This document shows positions 6,503-13,520 of a DNA stretch of 13,520 bases, piece by piece; positions within the stretch are counted from its first letter, which is position 1, and each line of letters starts with the position of its first letter. This DNA comes from Pseudomonadota bacterium (lineage in GTDB: Bacteria; Pseudomonadota; Alphaproteobacteria; Rhizobiales; Rhizobiaceae), in contig JAEYXI010000304.1 in NCBI GenBank assembly GCA_023428515.1, positions 1 through 13,520 on the forward strand, in the 5' to 3' direction. A program made the position numbers and the translations under genes. Below the pieces are notes generated by a model, which did no database searches, was not told the origin of the DNA, and saw only the letters and a program-made list of their open reading frames with translations.

Positions 6503-6562
6503 TAAAAAAACCACGGCCAATCCTGATAGGCGGAGGGGCGCCTCGTTCCTAGACTGGCGGGG
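6503..6562 (+). promoter_or_regulatory. ExsA-type promoter of exoT
   Basis: The divergent gap 6268-6586 holds this promoter and nothing else I can identify. TAAAAAAA at 6503-6510 fits the TNAAAANA consensus of the ExsA box, the binding motif of the type III secretion activator ExsA. TAGACT at 6550-6555 fits a sigma-70 -10 element. The distance places transcription start about 51 bases after the box, as published for ExsA promoters. The -35 region is poor, as expected when ExsA recruits polymerase. Confidence 0.75.
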
Positions 6563-6586
6563 AAACATCAGGAGACGTCAATCATC

Positions 6587-7960
6587 ATGCATATTCAATC
6601 ATCTCAGCAGAACCCGTCTTTCGTGGCTGAGTTGAGCCAGGCCGTGGCCGGGCGCCTGGGACAGGTCGAGGCCCGCCAGGTGGCCACTCCCCGGGAGGCG
6701 CAACAACTGGCCCAGCGCCAGGAAGCACCGAAGGGCGAGGGCCTGCTCTCCCGCCTGGGGGCCGCCCTCGCGCGTCCCTTCGTGGCGATCATCGAGTGGC
6801 TGGGCAAACTGCTGGGGAGCCGTGCCCACGCCTCCACCCAGGCGCCGCTCTCCCGTCAGGACGCGCCGCCTGCCGCCAGTCTCTCGGCCGCCGAGATCAA
6901 GCAGATGATGCTGCAAAAGGCACTGCCCCTGACCTTGGGCGGACTTGGCAAGGCGAGCGAGCTGGCGACTTTGACAGCGGAGAGGCTGGCGAAGGATCAC
7001 ACGCGCCTGGCCAGCGGCGACGGCGCCCTGCGCTCGCTGGCCACCGCCCTGGTCGGGATTCGCGATGGCAGCCGGATCGAGGCTTCCCGTACCCAGGCTG
7101 CCCGCCTGCTCGAACAGAGCGTTGGGGGGATCGCGCTGCAACAGTGGGGGACCGCGGGCGGTGCCGCCAGCCAGCATGTACTCAGCGCAAGCCCGGAGCA
7201 ACTGCGCGAAATCGCCGTCCAACTGCATGCGGTAATGGACAAGGTCGCCCTGTTGCGCCACGCGGTAGAGAGCGAGGTAAAGGGCGAGCCTGTCGACAAG
7301 GCGCTGGCGGATGGCCTGGTGGAGCACTTCGGGCTGGAGGCGGAGCAGTACCTCGGCGAACACCCGGACGGGCCGTACAGCGATGCCGAGGTGATGGCGC
7401 TCGGTCTTTATACCAACGGCGAGTACCAGCACCTGAATCGTTCCCTGCGTCAGGGGCGAGAGCTGGATGCGGGCCAGGCGTTGATCGACCGGGGCATGTC
7501 TGCCGCGTTCGAAAAGAGCGGACCGGCTGAACAGGTCGTGAAGACCTTCCGCGGCACCCAGGGCAGGGATGCCTTCGAGGCGGTGAAAGAGGGCCAGGTC
7601 GGCCACGACGCCGGCTATCTCTCCACCTCCCGGGACCCCAGCGTTGCCAGGAGCTTCGCGGGCCAGGGCACGATAACCACCCTGTTCGGCAGATCCGGGA
7701 TCGATGTCAGCGAGATATCGATCGAGGGCGATGAGCAGGAGATCCTCTACGACAAGGGGACCGACATGCGCGTGCTTCTCAGCGCCAAGGATGGGCAGGG
7801 TGTGACCCGTCGGGTGCTCGAAGAGGCCACGCTGGGGGAACGGAGCGGCCACGGCGAGGGACTGCTCGATGCCCTGGACCTGGCAAACGGGACGGATCGT
7901 TCAGGCAAGCCCCAGGAACAGGACCTGCGCCTGAGAATGCGCGGCCTCGACCTGGCCTGA
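6587..7960 (+). CDS. exoT: Type III secretion effector ExoT (GAP and ADP-ribosyltransferase)
   Basis: This 457-residue bifunctional toxin is injected into host cells by the type III system. The N-terminus (MHIQSSQQNP) is the secretion signal, followed by a chaperone-binding and membrane-localisation region (about 50-80). The RhoGAP domain (about 96-230) has the arginine finger R149 (GALRS), which inactivates Rho, Rac and Cdc42. The ADP-ribosyltransferase domain (about 235-457) has R322 (FRG), the S-T-S motif at 346-348 (YLSTS) and the biglutamate E383-x-E385 (DEQE), and in this family modifies Crk adaptor proteins. The 14-3-3 binding motif LLDALDLA is at 426-433. The protein is full length, with no disruptions. 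It is a monocistronic unit between an ExsA-type promoter and a strong terminator; no chaperone gene is adjacent. The ATG at 6587 follows AGGAG at 6570-6574. Confidence 0.99.
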   Translation: MHIQSSQQNPSFVAELSQAVAGRLGQVEARQVATPREAQQLAQRQEAPKGEGLLSRLGAALARPFVAIIEWLGKLLGSRAHASTQAPLSRQDAPPAASLSAAEIKQMMLQKALPLTLGGLGKASELATLTAERLAKDHTRLASGDGALRSLATALVGIRDGSRIEASRTQAARLLEQSVGGIALQQWGTAGGAASQHVLSASPEQLREIAVQLHAVMDKVALLRHAVESEVKGEPVDKALADGLVEHFGLEAEQYLGEHPDGPYSDAEVMALGLYTNGEYQHLNRSLRQGRELDAGQALIDRGMSAAFEKSGPAEQVVKTFRGTQGRDAFEAVKEGQVGHDAGYLSTSRDPSVARSFAGQGTITTLFGRSGIDVSEISIEGDEQEILYDKGTDMRVLLSAKDGQGVTRRVLEEATLGERSGHGEGLLDALDLANGTDRSGKPQEQDLRLRMRGLDLA

Positions 7961-7976
7961 CCGGTCGACGGCAGAG

Positions 7977-8006
7977 ACGGACACTCCCAAGGGGTGTCCG
8001 TTTTCA
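7977..8006 (+). terminator. Intrinsic terminator after exoT
   Basis: The stem ACGGACAC...GTGTCCGT, with an internal CCC/GGG extension after one bulged base, is followed by TTTTC. It starts 17 bases after the exoT stop. Confidence 0.88.
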
Positions 8007-8455
8007 TTTGCGCCGTACAGCGTCGGGCGCAATGGGCGGCAAGGAGGCCTGCCTGGCTGCCACCGGTTGGTGGCGGACACCGGTGCCCGGCGTCCCACCT
8101 CGATCCTGCGAACGAGACGCAGTCAGAATTCTCCGAGTATGCTTCCTGCATAACGAAACGATCGGAATAACTGTGGTAACTTTGCCGCCCACCGAGATGG
8201 CCTATTGATGGCTCATACGGTTCGTGCATCGCTTCCCGCACGATTGTTTCGGATTTCCAAGGCCGGCCGGGAGCGCCGGTTGATCGACGCATTCGTATTT
8301 CAAGGAAAGAAATCGTGGCCACCCCATTTCGCCCCTCGCCTTGGCGCGCCGCCGTGCCGCCTGGCCTTCCTCGATTTTCACTACGCCCTCTTTTCCGCAC
8401 ACGGGGCGGCTAGAAGCCGCTCCGCGTCGATAGCGTTTTTTTCCAGGAGAACCCC
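8007..8455. other. Non-coding gap between exoT terminator and lipoprotein operon
   Basis: About 450 bases without a convincing gene. Frames here have poor codon use and no ribosome binding sites. A hairpin GCCACC-GGTT-GGTGGC lies at 8059-8074 without a T-tract. The middle (about 8110-8200) is locally richer in A/T than its surroundings and is the likeliest place for the promoter of the lipoprotein operon, but I cannot point to specific -35 and -10 boxes. AGGAG at 8445-8449 is the ribosome binding site of the next gene. Confidence 0.4.
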
Positions 8456-9142
8456 ATGAGTCACAGCGCCAAGAAAGCACTACTGCCGCTCCTCGCCGTC
8501 GCCACCCTGGCCGGCCTGGCGGGCTGCGCCACCGAGACCTCCACCGCGTTGCCGGTACAGCAGGTCGAGAGCGTCAACCGACCCTACAGCGGCGTGCGTT
8601 CGCCGATTGCGGTAGGCAAGTTCGACAACCGCTCCAGCTACATGCGCGGGATCTTTTCCGATGGCGTCGACCGCCTCGGCGGCCAGGCCAAGACCATTCT
8701 CATCACCCACCTGCAGCAGACCAATCGCTTCAACGTGCTGGACCGCGACAACATGAGCGAGATCCAGCAGGAAGCGGCGATCAAGGGCCAGGCCCAGCGC
8801 CTGAAGGGTGCCGACTACGTGGTGACCGGCGATGTCACCGAGTTCGGCCGCAAGGAAGTCGGCGACCGCCAGCTGTTCGGCATCCTTGGCCGCGGCAAGT
8901 CGCAGATCGCCTACGCCAAGGTGGCGCTGAACATCGTCAACATCTCTACCTCGGAGGTCGTCTATTCGACCCAGGGCGCTGGCGAGTACGCCCTGTCCAA
9001 CCGCGAGGTGATCGGCTTCGGCGGCACCGCCAGCTACGACTCGACCCTCAACGGCAAGGTTCTCGACCTGGCCATGCGCGAGGCGGTGAACAAGTTGGTC
9101 AACGCGGTCGATAGCGGGGCCTGGAAGCCACAGAACCAATAA
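8456..9142 (+). CDS. CsgG-like lipoprotein
   Basis: This 228-residue lipoprotein has the lipobox LAGC, with C24 as the modified cysteine. The mature part contains the CsgG-family features: GKFDNRSSYMRGIF near the start, ILITHLQQTNRFNVLDRDN, the segment IKGQAQRLKGADYVVTGDVTEFG, and strands with AKVALNIVNISTSEVVYSTQGAGEY. CsgG of the curli system is an outer-membrane secretion pore of 277 residues; this shorter relative lacks a curli context and belongs to a separate widespread operon type with DUF4810 and DUF799 lipoproteins. Its role is probably envelope-related but undefined. It is first in a three-gene operon: the next gene starts 30 bases downstream. AGGAG at 8445-8449 supports the ATG. 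Confidence 0.9.
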   Translation: MSHSAKKALLPLLAVATLAGLAGCATETSTALPVQQVESVNRPYSGVRSPIAVGKFDNRSSYMRGIFSDGVDRLGGQAKTILITHLQQTNRFNVLDRDNMSEIQQEAAIKGQAQRLKGADYVVTGDVTEFGRKEVGDRQLFGILGRGKSQIAYAKVALNIVNISTSEVVYSTQGAGEYALSNREVIGFGGTASYDSTLNGKVLDLAMREAVNKLVNAVDSGAWKPQNQ

Positions 9143-9172
9143 TCCACCAGAAACCAGGGAATCACGGCACAC

Positions 9173-9526
9173 ATGAGCAAGACGATCACATGGACGGCGG
9201 CGCTGCTGGGGAGCATGGCGCTGGCCGGGTGCAGCGGACCGAAGACGCTGTACCAGTGGGAGGGCTACCAGGCCCAGGTCCACGAATACTTCAAGGGTGA
9301 ATCCAAGGAGGCCCAGGCGCAGGCGCTGGAAGCCGACCTCGAGAAGATCCGGGCGAAGAACGGCGCGGTACCGCCGGGCTACCACGCCCAGCTGGGGCTG
9401 CTCTATTCCAGCATCGGCAAGGACGACCAGATGGTCCGCGAGTTCGAGACCGAGAAGGCGCTGTTTCCCGAGTCGGCGACCTACATGGACTTCCTCCTGA
9501 ACAACGCCCGTGGAGGTGCCCGTTGA
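9173..9526 (+). CDS. DUF4810 family lipoprotein
   Basis: This is a 117-residue lipoprotein. The signal peptide ends at LAGC, with C20 as the acylated residue. The mature part opens with LYQWEGYQAQVHEYF, typical of DUF4810, followed by helices (EAQAQALEADLEKIRA, PPGYHAQLGLLYSSIGKDDQM, FETEKALFPES) that read like one to two TPR-type repeats. This suggests a protein-binding adaptor of the envelope. It lies between the CsgG-like and DUF799 genes, and its stop codon overlaps the start of the latter. The ATG has only a weak upstream AGGGA. Confidence 0.88.
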   Translation: MSKTITWTAALLGSMALAGCSGPKTLYQWEGYQAQVHEYFKGESKEAQAQALEADLEKIRAKNGAVPPGYHAQLGLLYSSIGKDDQMVREFETEKALFPESATYMDFLLNNARGGAR

Positions 9527-10188
9527 AACTCGCCCGACTGTCCGGCCTGGTGGCCGGTTTCACCCTGCTGGCCCTGCTCGGCGGCTGCGCGCCGACCAAG
9601 AGCGTCGACTACTCGGCGTTCAAGCAGGCCAAGCCGCGCTCGATCCTGGTCCTGCCGCCGCTGAACGAGTCGCCCGACGTGAAGGCGACCTACAGCATGC
9701 TCTCGCAGGTCACCTTCCCGCTGGCCGAGGCCGGCTACTACGTAGTGCCGGTGGCGCTGGCCGACGAGACCTTCCGCCAGAACGGCCTGACCAGCGCCGG
9801 CGACGTGCACCAGGTGTCCCCGGCCAAGCTGCGCGAGATCTATGGCGCCGACGCGGCGCTGTACGTCACGGTGAGCGACTACGGCACGCGCTACATGGTG
9901 ATCAGCAGCGCGACCATCGTCACCGCCAGCGCCAAGCTGGTCGACCTGCGATCCGGCACCACCCTGTGGACCGGCTCGGCGACCGCCTCCAGCGAGGAAG
10001 GCAACGGCGGCAACAACGGCGGCCTGGTGGGCATGCTGATCACCGCGGCGGTCAAGCAGATCATCAACAGTTCGGTGGAGGACGCCGGTTATCCGATCGC
10101 CGGGATGACCAGTGCGCGCCTGCTCTCGGCCGGCCAGCCGGGCGGACTGTTGTACGGCCCGCGCTCGCCGAGGTACGGCAGCGACTGA
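9523..10188 (+). CDS. DUF799 (GNA1162-type) lipoprotein
   Basis: This 221-residue lipoprotein starts at TTG 9523, which overlaps the previous stop (TTGA) and has GGAGG at 9512-9516, so the odd start codon is well supported. The lipobox is LLGGC, with C22. The mature part includes KPRSILVLPPLNESPDVKAT, PLAEAGYYVVPVALADETF, LREIYGADAALYVTVSDYG and LVDLRSGTTLWTGSA, matching the DUF799/GNA1162 family, whose fold resembles the TolB N-terminal domain. It is the last gene of the lipoprotein operon. The product probably works together with the CsgG-like and DUF4810 lipoproteins. The stop lies 14 bases from the end of the convergent regulator gene. Confidence 0.9.
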   Translation: MKLARLSGLVAGFTLLALLGGCAPTKSVDYSAFKQAKPRSILVLPPLNESPDVKATYSMLSQVTFPLAEAGYYVVPVALADETFRQNGLTSAGDVHQVSPAKLREIYGADAALYVTVSDYGTRYMVISSATIVTASAKLVDLRSGTTLWTGSATASSEEGNGGNNGGLVGMLITAAVKQIINSSVEDAGYPIAGMTSARLLSAGQPGGLLYGPRSPRYGSD

Positions 10189-10202
10189 GCCGTGCGCCGG
10201 GG

Positions 10203-10586
10203 CTACGGGGACGTCTCCGTGGCCTCGGTGCAAGCCGCCGGGAGGGGCTTGGCCGCTGCGTTGCGCTTGGCCATGTACTGGCGGATCAGGTCGTCGAGCA
10301 ACGCCCGGATGGCGCGCCGCTCGTCCAGCCGCAGGCGGCCGATGGCCTCGAACTGCAGGCGCAGGTCTTCCGGTAGTGCCTGCCGCTCGCTGCGCTCGCA
10401 GACCAGCCAGTCGAGGGGCACCGCGAAATGTCCGGCGATGGTTTGCAGCACCACCAGCGACGGGTGCCCGCCCTTGGTTTCGAAGTGCCGCAACTGGCTC
10501 ACGGTGACGCCCAGTCGCTCGGCCATCTGCCGTTGGGTCAGGGCGTTCTGCTGGCGTAGGCGTAGGAGATTCTGCGCGAAGCTCAT
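10203..10586 (-). CDS. XRE-family helix-turn-helix transcriptional regulator
   Basis: This 127-residue cytoplasmic DNA-binding protein has a Cro/C1-type HTH at about residues 5-62: NLLRLRQQNALTQRQMAERLGV, VSQLRHFETKGGHPSLVVL and LQTIAGHFAVPLDWLV, which follows the usual helix order. The C-terminal half is charged (LRLQFEAIGRLRLDERRAI) and probably serves in dimerisation; no ligand domain is visible. The last 20 residues are Pro/Ala/Thr-rich and likely disordered. The ATG at 10586 has GGAGAG about 7 bases upstream. Targets are unknown. It converges on the lipoprotein operon and lies upstream of the exported protein gene in the same orientation, with 281 bases between, so neighbourhood control is possible but not shown. 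Confidence 0.9.
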   Translation of the reverse strand: MSFAQNLLRLRQQNALTQRQMAERLGVTVSQLRHFETKGGHPSLVVLQTIAGHFAVPLDWLVCERSERQALPEDLRLQFEAIGRLRLDERRAIRALLDDLIRQYMAKRNAAAKPLPAACTEATETSP

Positions 10587-10867
10587 GGAAAACTCTCCAA
10601 GTCAGGGGAAATCCTTGCCACCGCCCCGGTGATGCGGGCGATGGCGGTTGTCTCCATCATCGGCGTTCCCACTCTTCGACTCTGCCCTACCGTTCCGGCG
10701 CGGGCCTGGGAAAGCTCCGGGTCGTGAGTCCGAGGTTTCCCCGCGTGCCGCCTTTTTCGATTCAGTAGAGGCTGAAGCGACGGGCTACCGTCCCGTTGGC
10801 CTGCGTCGGCGGCAGTTTGGCTCCGCGGCGAAGCGATAGGACGCGAGGGCCTTGCGCCTGGCGAGGA

Positions 10868-12529
10868 CTAGTCCGCTTGCGCCCCCTGCGCCAGGGCGTT
10901 GCCGACGCCCACCAGCAGCGCCCGGGTCTGCGCCACGATGGCGCTGCGGTAGGCCTCGTAGCGGGCGTCGCTGATGGCGTTGTCGTTGCGCGCGCCGCCG
11001 CCGCTCGCCGGTACGCCGGTGTAGTAGTTGTTCATCACCGGGACATGGATGTGCCCGGCGGGAATCTCCAGGCGGAACGCGTCGCGCAGCACCGTGTTGC
11101 GGTAGGCGCTCTCGTTGGACAGGTAGTCGCCGCCACCGCCGTTGCGCGCGCAGATCCGTCGGTTCGGCGGGAGCACCAGGGAGGGATCGGGCATGGCGTT
11201 CATCACCCCGTTGGTCGGCACGTTTTCGGTGCGCGGGTTGGCGCAATCGGGGAAGAAGTCGTAGTTGGTGTGCCAGGTGACGTCGAAGCCTTCCGCGGCC
11301 TGGCTGGTAGCGCCCGGCGGCCGCTCGATGCCGCGCCAGGTATCGGCGGCGAGCAACTGGCGGACCGGCAGCGAGGCCTTGGAGAACTGTGCCGGCAGGT
11401 TCTGCCGCCAGCGGCTGGCGCTGTCGTAGCCGAGCCAGCGGCGCGGCGGGTTGATATTGCAGCCGGAGCCCCGCAGGGAAATCGGCGCGGTGCCGGGATT
11501 GGTCACGCTGCCCAGGGGAAGCACGTAGTTGGGCAAAGCGCTGTCGGCGGGGCAGTAGACGATGCCGTCGTTGCCGGCGGAGGAGCCGTGGAAGCGGCCG
11601 TTCCAGGCCTCCAGCCAGAACTGGTTGGCGCCGCCCTGGCTGATGGTGATGGAGGCGTCGACCCGGCGCGGGCCGGGGCGGAACCAGGGGCCCAGGGTGT
11701 CTTCCTGCATGCCGCGGTTGAACGGGTCGTAGCTGACCGGCAACAGGTAGGCCTCGATACGCAGCAGGCTGCCGTCGGCCAGCCTGAACTCGCGGCCGTC
11801 CAGCGCAAGGGCGGTGGCGCCCGAGGGGTTGCCGTTGCGCAGGCCGGTGTTCGCCGTCCCGGGAGTGCCCAGGGTGAAGACGTCGAAGCCGCTGATGATC
11901 ATCCGCCGGTAGCGCGAGCCGTCGGCGGCGTAGCGGCGTGGCAGGTCGATGTCCAGCTGTCCGCGCGAGGCGCGTTCGAAGCGCCATTGCAGCGCCTGGG
12001 CCTGGGCCTTGCCGAGGTGGAAGGATGGCGCCCACTGGCGCAGGGTGCGGGTCATGTAGAGGCGCGTCCAGTAGAGCATACGGTCATCGCTGGCCGGCAG
12101 CGCGCCGGCGGGAATGGCGCGGCGCCCCTGGGCCCGGTCGACGGCGGCGCGCCACAGCGCGCGGCCCTCTTCGGTGACCAGCTTCAGTGCCTTGGCGTAG
12201 CTGCTGACCGGGGTGCGGCCGTCGGCGGCGCACAGGCGCTTGGCGAAGGCCGGTTCGAAGCCGTCGAAGCCGGCGCCCTTGACGATGCGCTCGGCCAGCG
12301 GCGTCTGGTCATGGGTGACGACGTTGGCGCCGCTGAACGGCAGCGGCGTGTCGAGCCGGCGCTCCTCGTAGGACAACGCTGCCTCGCGGTTCCAGGAGCA
12401 GGCGACGCTGGGCGGCTTGCGGGCGCCGGCGAGGTCGCCGTTGGCGGCCCAGCCGGCGCCGGGCAGCAGGGCTGCCGAGACGGCCAGGGCGAAGAGGGAG
12501 TATCGGCTTGCGTGACGGGCGTAGCGCAT
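10868..12529 (-). CDS. Exported pyroglutamyl-peptidase I-like protein, catalytic Cys missing
   Basis: This 553-residue protein has a Sec signal peptide (MRYARH, then a hydrophobic core, ending near GAGWAA at 25-29). Start 12529 is chosen because AGGAG lies 8 bases upstream; an upstream ATG (12559) has no such site. The central part resembles peptidase C15: RMIISGFDVFTL (209-220) and NPSG (234-237), a segment around E307 (QFWLEAWNGRF) that could correspond to the ERxAxN catalytic Glu, YLSNESAYRNTVL (469-481) where the family has SNxAGxYxCN, and GHIHVP (492-497) with the expected catalytic His. At the Cys position there is R477. The family is usually cytosolic and about 210 residues, so the signal peptide, the size, and the long insert with several Cys pairs are all unusual. 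Activity is doubtful; binding of peptides or another substrate is possible. Confidence 0.72.
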   Translation of the reverse strand: MRYARHASRYSLFALAVSAALLPGAGWAANGDLAGARKPPSVACSWNREAALSYEERRLDTPLPFSGANVVTHDQTPLAERIVKGAGFDGFEPAFAKRLCAADGRTPVSSYAKALKLVTEEGRALWRAAVDRAQGRRAIPAGALPASDDRMLYWTRLYMTRTLRQWAPSFHLGKAQAQALQWRFERASRGQLDIDLPRRYAADGSRYRRMIISGFDVFTLGTPGTANTGLRNGNPSGATALALDGREFRLADGSLLRIEAYLLPVSYDPFNRGMQEDTLGPWFRPGPRRVDASITISQGGANQFWLEAWNGRFHGSSAGNDGIVYCPADSALPNYVLPLGSVTNPGTAPISLRGSGCNINPPRRWLGYDSASRWRQNLPAQFSKASLPVRQLLAADTWRGIERPPGATSQAAEGFDVTWHTNYDFFPDCANPRTENVPTNGVMNAMPDPSLVLPPNRRICARNGGGGDYLSNESAYRNTVLRDAFRLEIPAGHIHVPVMNNYYTGVPASGGGARNDNAISDARYEAYRSAIVAQTRALLVGVGNALAQGAQAD

Positions 12530-13138
12530 CGGGTGGACTCCTGTTCTTGTTCGGTTCATGGGTCGATCGGTGCGGCGGGCGGAGCGCGGGCGAGCGGCGC
12601 CCGCCGGCGGCGGGGGCCGGGACCGACGCAAGGTGCGTCGCGGGTTGCTGCGGTGGCGGACGGGAGGGCGGTGCTAGGGGGCGCGTGTCGCCGGTAGACG
12701 GAGGCGCGCGGAGGGAGGGTTGCGGGACGACGCGGAGGCGTCTGGGAAAGTCAGGTCCTTTGCCATGGATGCACCGATCGTTGTTCTTGCTGTTGTGGGG
12801 CGTCGGTGGGTGCACGGCCGGACTTCGCACCCGTGCGGCATTCTTGGAGGCGCCGGCGCGGTGCGTCCAACGAATTTATGTGGCCGCCGGGGATAGGAAA
12901 AGTTGATGGCGAACCGGTGCCGAAGCCCCCTGCCCCGGTACTTTCGCTGGCGCTGCGGCAATCCACCGCACTGGCGCGTTCGCTCGGGCTGGTCTTTGCT
13001 CTCCGGGGTCCGGCGGCTCGCCGGCGAGTCTTGCGGTGCGCCGCGAGCGGACGGGCGTTCGGTCCTTCTGCAGGCAAATGCCCTTGTTTTCGGAGAAGGA
13101 CACGGATCGTTGATCGCTGTTTCGACCAAGGAGGTCAG
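12530..13138. other. Long divergent intergenic region
   Basis: 609 bases between the exported protein gene and the first small peptide gene. The open frames here have no ribosome binding sites or plausible protein features. It must hold promoters in both directions. A hairpin CCGGCG-GCT-CGCCGG lies at 13010-13024 without a T-tract. The stretch 12860-12910 (AACGAATTTATGTGG and GATAGGAAAAGTTG) is richer in A/T than the rest. I cannot assign a specific promoter or regulator site. Confidence 0.4.
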
Positions 13139-13279
13139 ATGAAAAGGAAGATGCTGGCGGCTTCGCTGCTGCTGTGGATGTTCTCGCTGACGGCGCAGGC
13201 GGACTGCGCGGTGCTCGGGCCGGGGGAAGATCCCTGCGCGGGCCCGGTGCTGGGACCGACCGTCTGCGAGTGCCCGTGA
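13139..13279 (+). CDS. Small exported Cys/Pro/Gly-rich peptide, paralogue 1
   Basis: This 46-residue precursor begins MKRKMLAASLLLWMF and has a classical signal peptide cleaved after SLTAQA. The predicted mature peptide has 25 residues with four cysteines (C23, C33, C43, C45), two V-L-G-P units, an EDPC turn and a CECP end. The start is supported by AAGGAGG 5 bases upstream (13128-13134). The frame continues upstream, but no binding site supports a longer product. A close paralogue follows 61 bases later. The shape (signal peptide plus a short, Cys-rich, Pro/Gly-rich mature part) suggests a secreted or periplasmic peptide with two disulphides. Function is unknown; I recognise no family. It is tiny and may be missing from annotations. 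Confidence 0.8.
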   Translation: MKRKMLAASLLLWMFSLTAQADCAVLGPGEDPCAGPVLGPTVCECP

Positions 13280-13340
13280 TGACCGACTGTACCCTCGACC
13301 AGGGACAGGGAGCGTTCGATTACCAACCAGGAGGTTGCAA

Positions 13341-13478
13341 ATGAAGAAAGTACTGTTGGCTGTGTTCCTGCTCTGTGGCTTCTCTCTTACCGCCCAGGCC
13401 GCGTGCCCGGTTTTCGGCCCGTCCGAGGACCCGTGCAGCGGGCCGGTGTTCGGTCCGTCGACCTGCGAATGCCCTTGA
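13341..13478 (+). CDS. Small exported Cys/Pro/Gly-rich peptide, paralogue 2
   Basis: This 45-residue precursor is the twin of the preceding gene. The signal peptide is MKKVLLAVFLLCGF with cleavage after SLTAQA, the same six residues as in the twin. The mature part has the same spacing: C22, C32, C42, C44, with V-F-G-P twice, EDPC, and CECP at the end. Most mature positions are identical, and the differences (A/P, L/F, G/S, V/T) keep character, which indicates selection on the protein. AGGAGG lies 7 bases upstream of the ATG at 13341. It forms an operon with the twin and is followed by a strong GC-rich hairpin. Function is unknown. Confidence 0.82.
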   Translation: MKKVLLAVFLLCGFSLTAQAACPVFGPSEDPCSGPVFGPSTCECP

Positions 13479-13492
13479 GGTAGGTCGTCTGG

Positions 13493-13515
13493 GGGGGCCC
13501 GGGCCGCGGGCCCCC
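13493..13515 (+). terminator. Possible terminator after the twin peptide genes
   Basis: A 9-bp all-GC stem (GGGGGCCCG / CGGGCCCCC) with a 5-base loop begins 14 bases after the second peptide's stop. The window ends 5 bases later, so any T-tract cannot be seen. Confidence 0.5.
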
Positions 13516-13520
13516 GGGCG

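Noticed and set aside
4763..6568. Continuous 601-codon minus-strand frame covering the DUF4010 gene
   Set aside because: Only its last 75-85 codons look like protein (SymE-like). The rest is an Arg/Pro/Ala-rich shadow of the membrane protein gene.
6599..7852. Long open frame of 417 codons on the strand opposite exoT
   Set aside because: It is a mirror of exoT codon bias in high-GC DNA; the composition is typical of antisense shadow frames, and there is no ribosome binding site or recognisable domain.
8480..9385. 301-codon minus-strand frame opposite the CsgG-like and DUF4810 genes
   Set aside because: It spans two supported lipoprotein genes antisense and has no protein family features.
10796..12697. 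Open frame of 633 codons opposite the pyroglutamyl-peptidase-like gene
   Set aside because: The translation is Gly/Ala/Val/Arg low-complexity without domains, while the minus strand has a signal peptide, binding site and family motifs.

Overview
The window is a stretch of Pseudomonas aeruginosa chromosome. The anchor is a full-length exoT gene (6587-7960), whose 457-residue product carries the known catalytic residues of the type III effector ExoT. The high GC, the G/C-rich third codon positions and the neighbours agree with the PA0041-PA0050 region of PAO1; that locus mapping is from memory.

Region 1 (1-4250) is the 3' end of a contact-dependent inhibition (CDI) locus. The C-terminal 645 codons of a giant CdiA/haemagglutinin-type exoprotein end in a toxin domain where GC content drops sharply near position 1600. 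The toxin overlaps a small AT-rich immunity gene by 4 bp. Then comes a variable tail with an intact REP-associated tyrosine transposase (RAYT) gene in a perfect 32-bp inverted repeat, three decayed or truncated copies of that element's 5' end, a short fragment that looks like the tail of a displaced CdiA toxin, and an AT-rich orphan gene just behind it that may be its immunity gene. The repeats partition the tail into cassettes.

Region 2 (4250-6586) is ordinary chromosome. It has a small lipoprotein with a BamE/SmpA-like look. Convergent to it is an MgtC/DUF4010-type membrane protein gene, followed by a tightly linked small gene with a SymE-type toxin signature that is easily missed because it overlaps or nearly abuts the stop of the membrane protein gene.

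Region 3 (6500-8010) is exoT as a single-gene unit, with an upstream ExsA-type box and a strong intrinsic terminator.

Region 4 (8456-10188) is a three-gene lipoprotein operon (CsgG-like, DUF4810, DUF799), with very short or overlapping junctions. An XRE-type regulator gene (10203-10586, minus) converges on it.

Region 5 (10868-13520) holds a large exported protein on the minus strand that resembles pyroglutamyl-peptidase I but lacks the catalytic cysteine. After a 609-bp divergent gap there are two tandem paralogous genes for tiny exported Cys/Pro/Gly-rich peptides, ending at a GC-rich hairpin at the window edge. These peptides, the SymE-like gene and the RAYT-partitioned CDI tail are the most interesting parts of the window.
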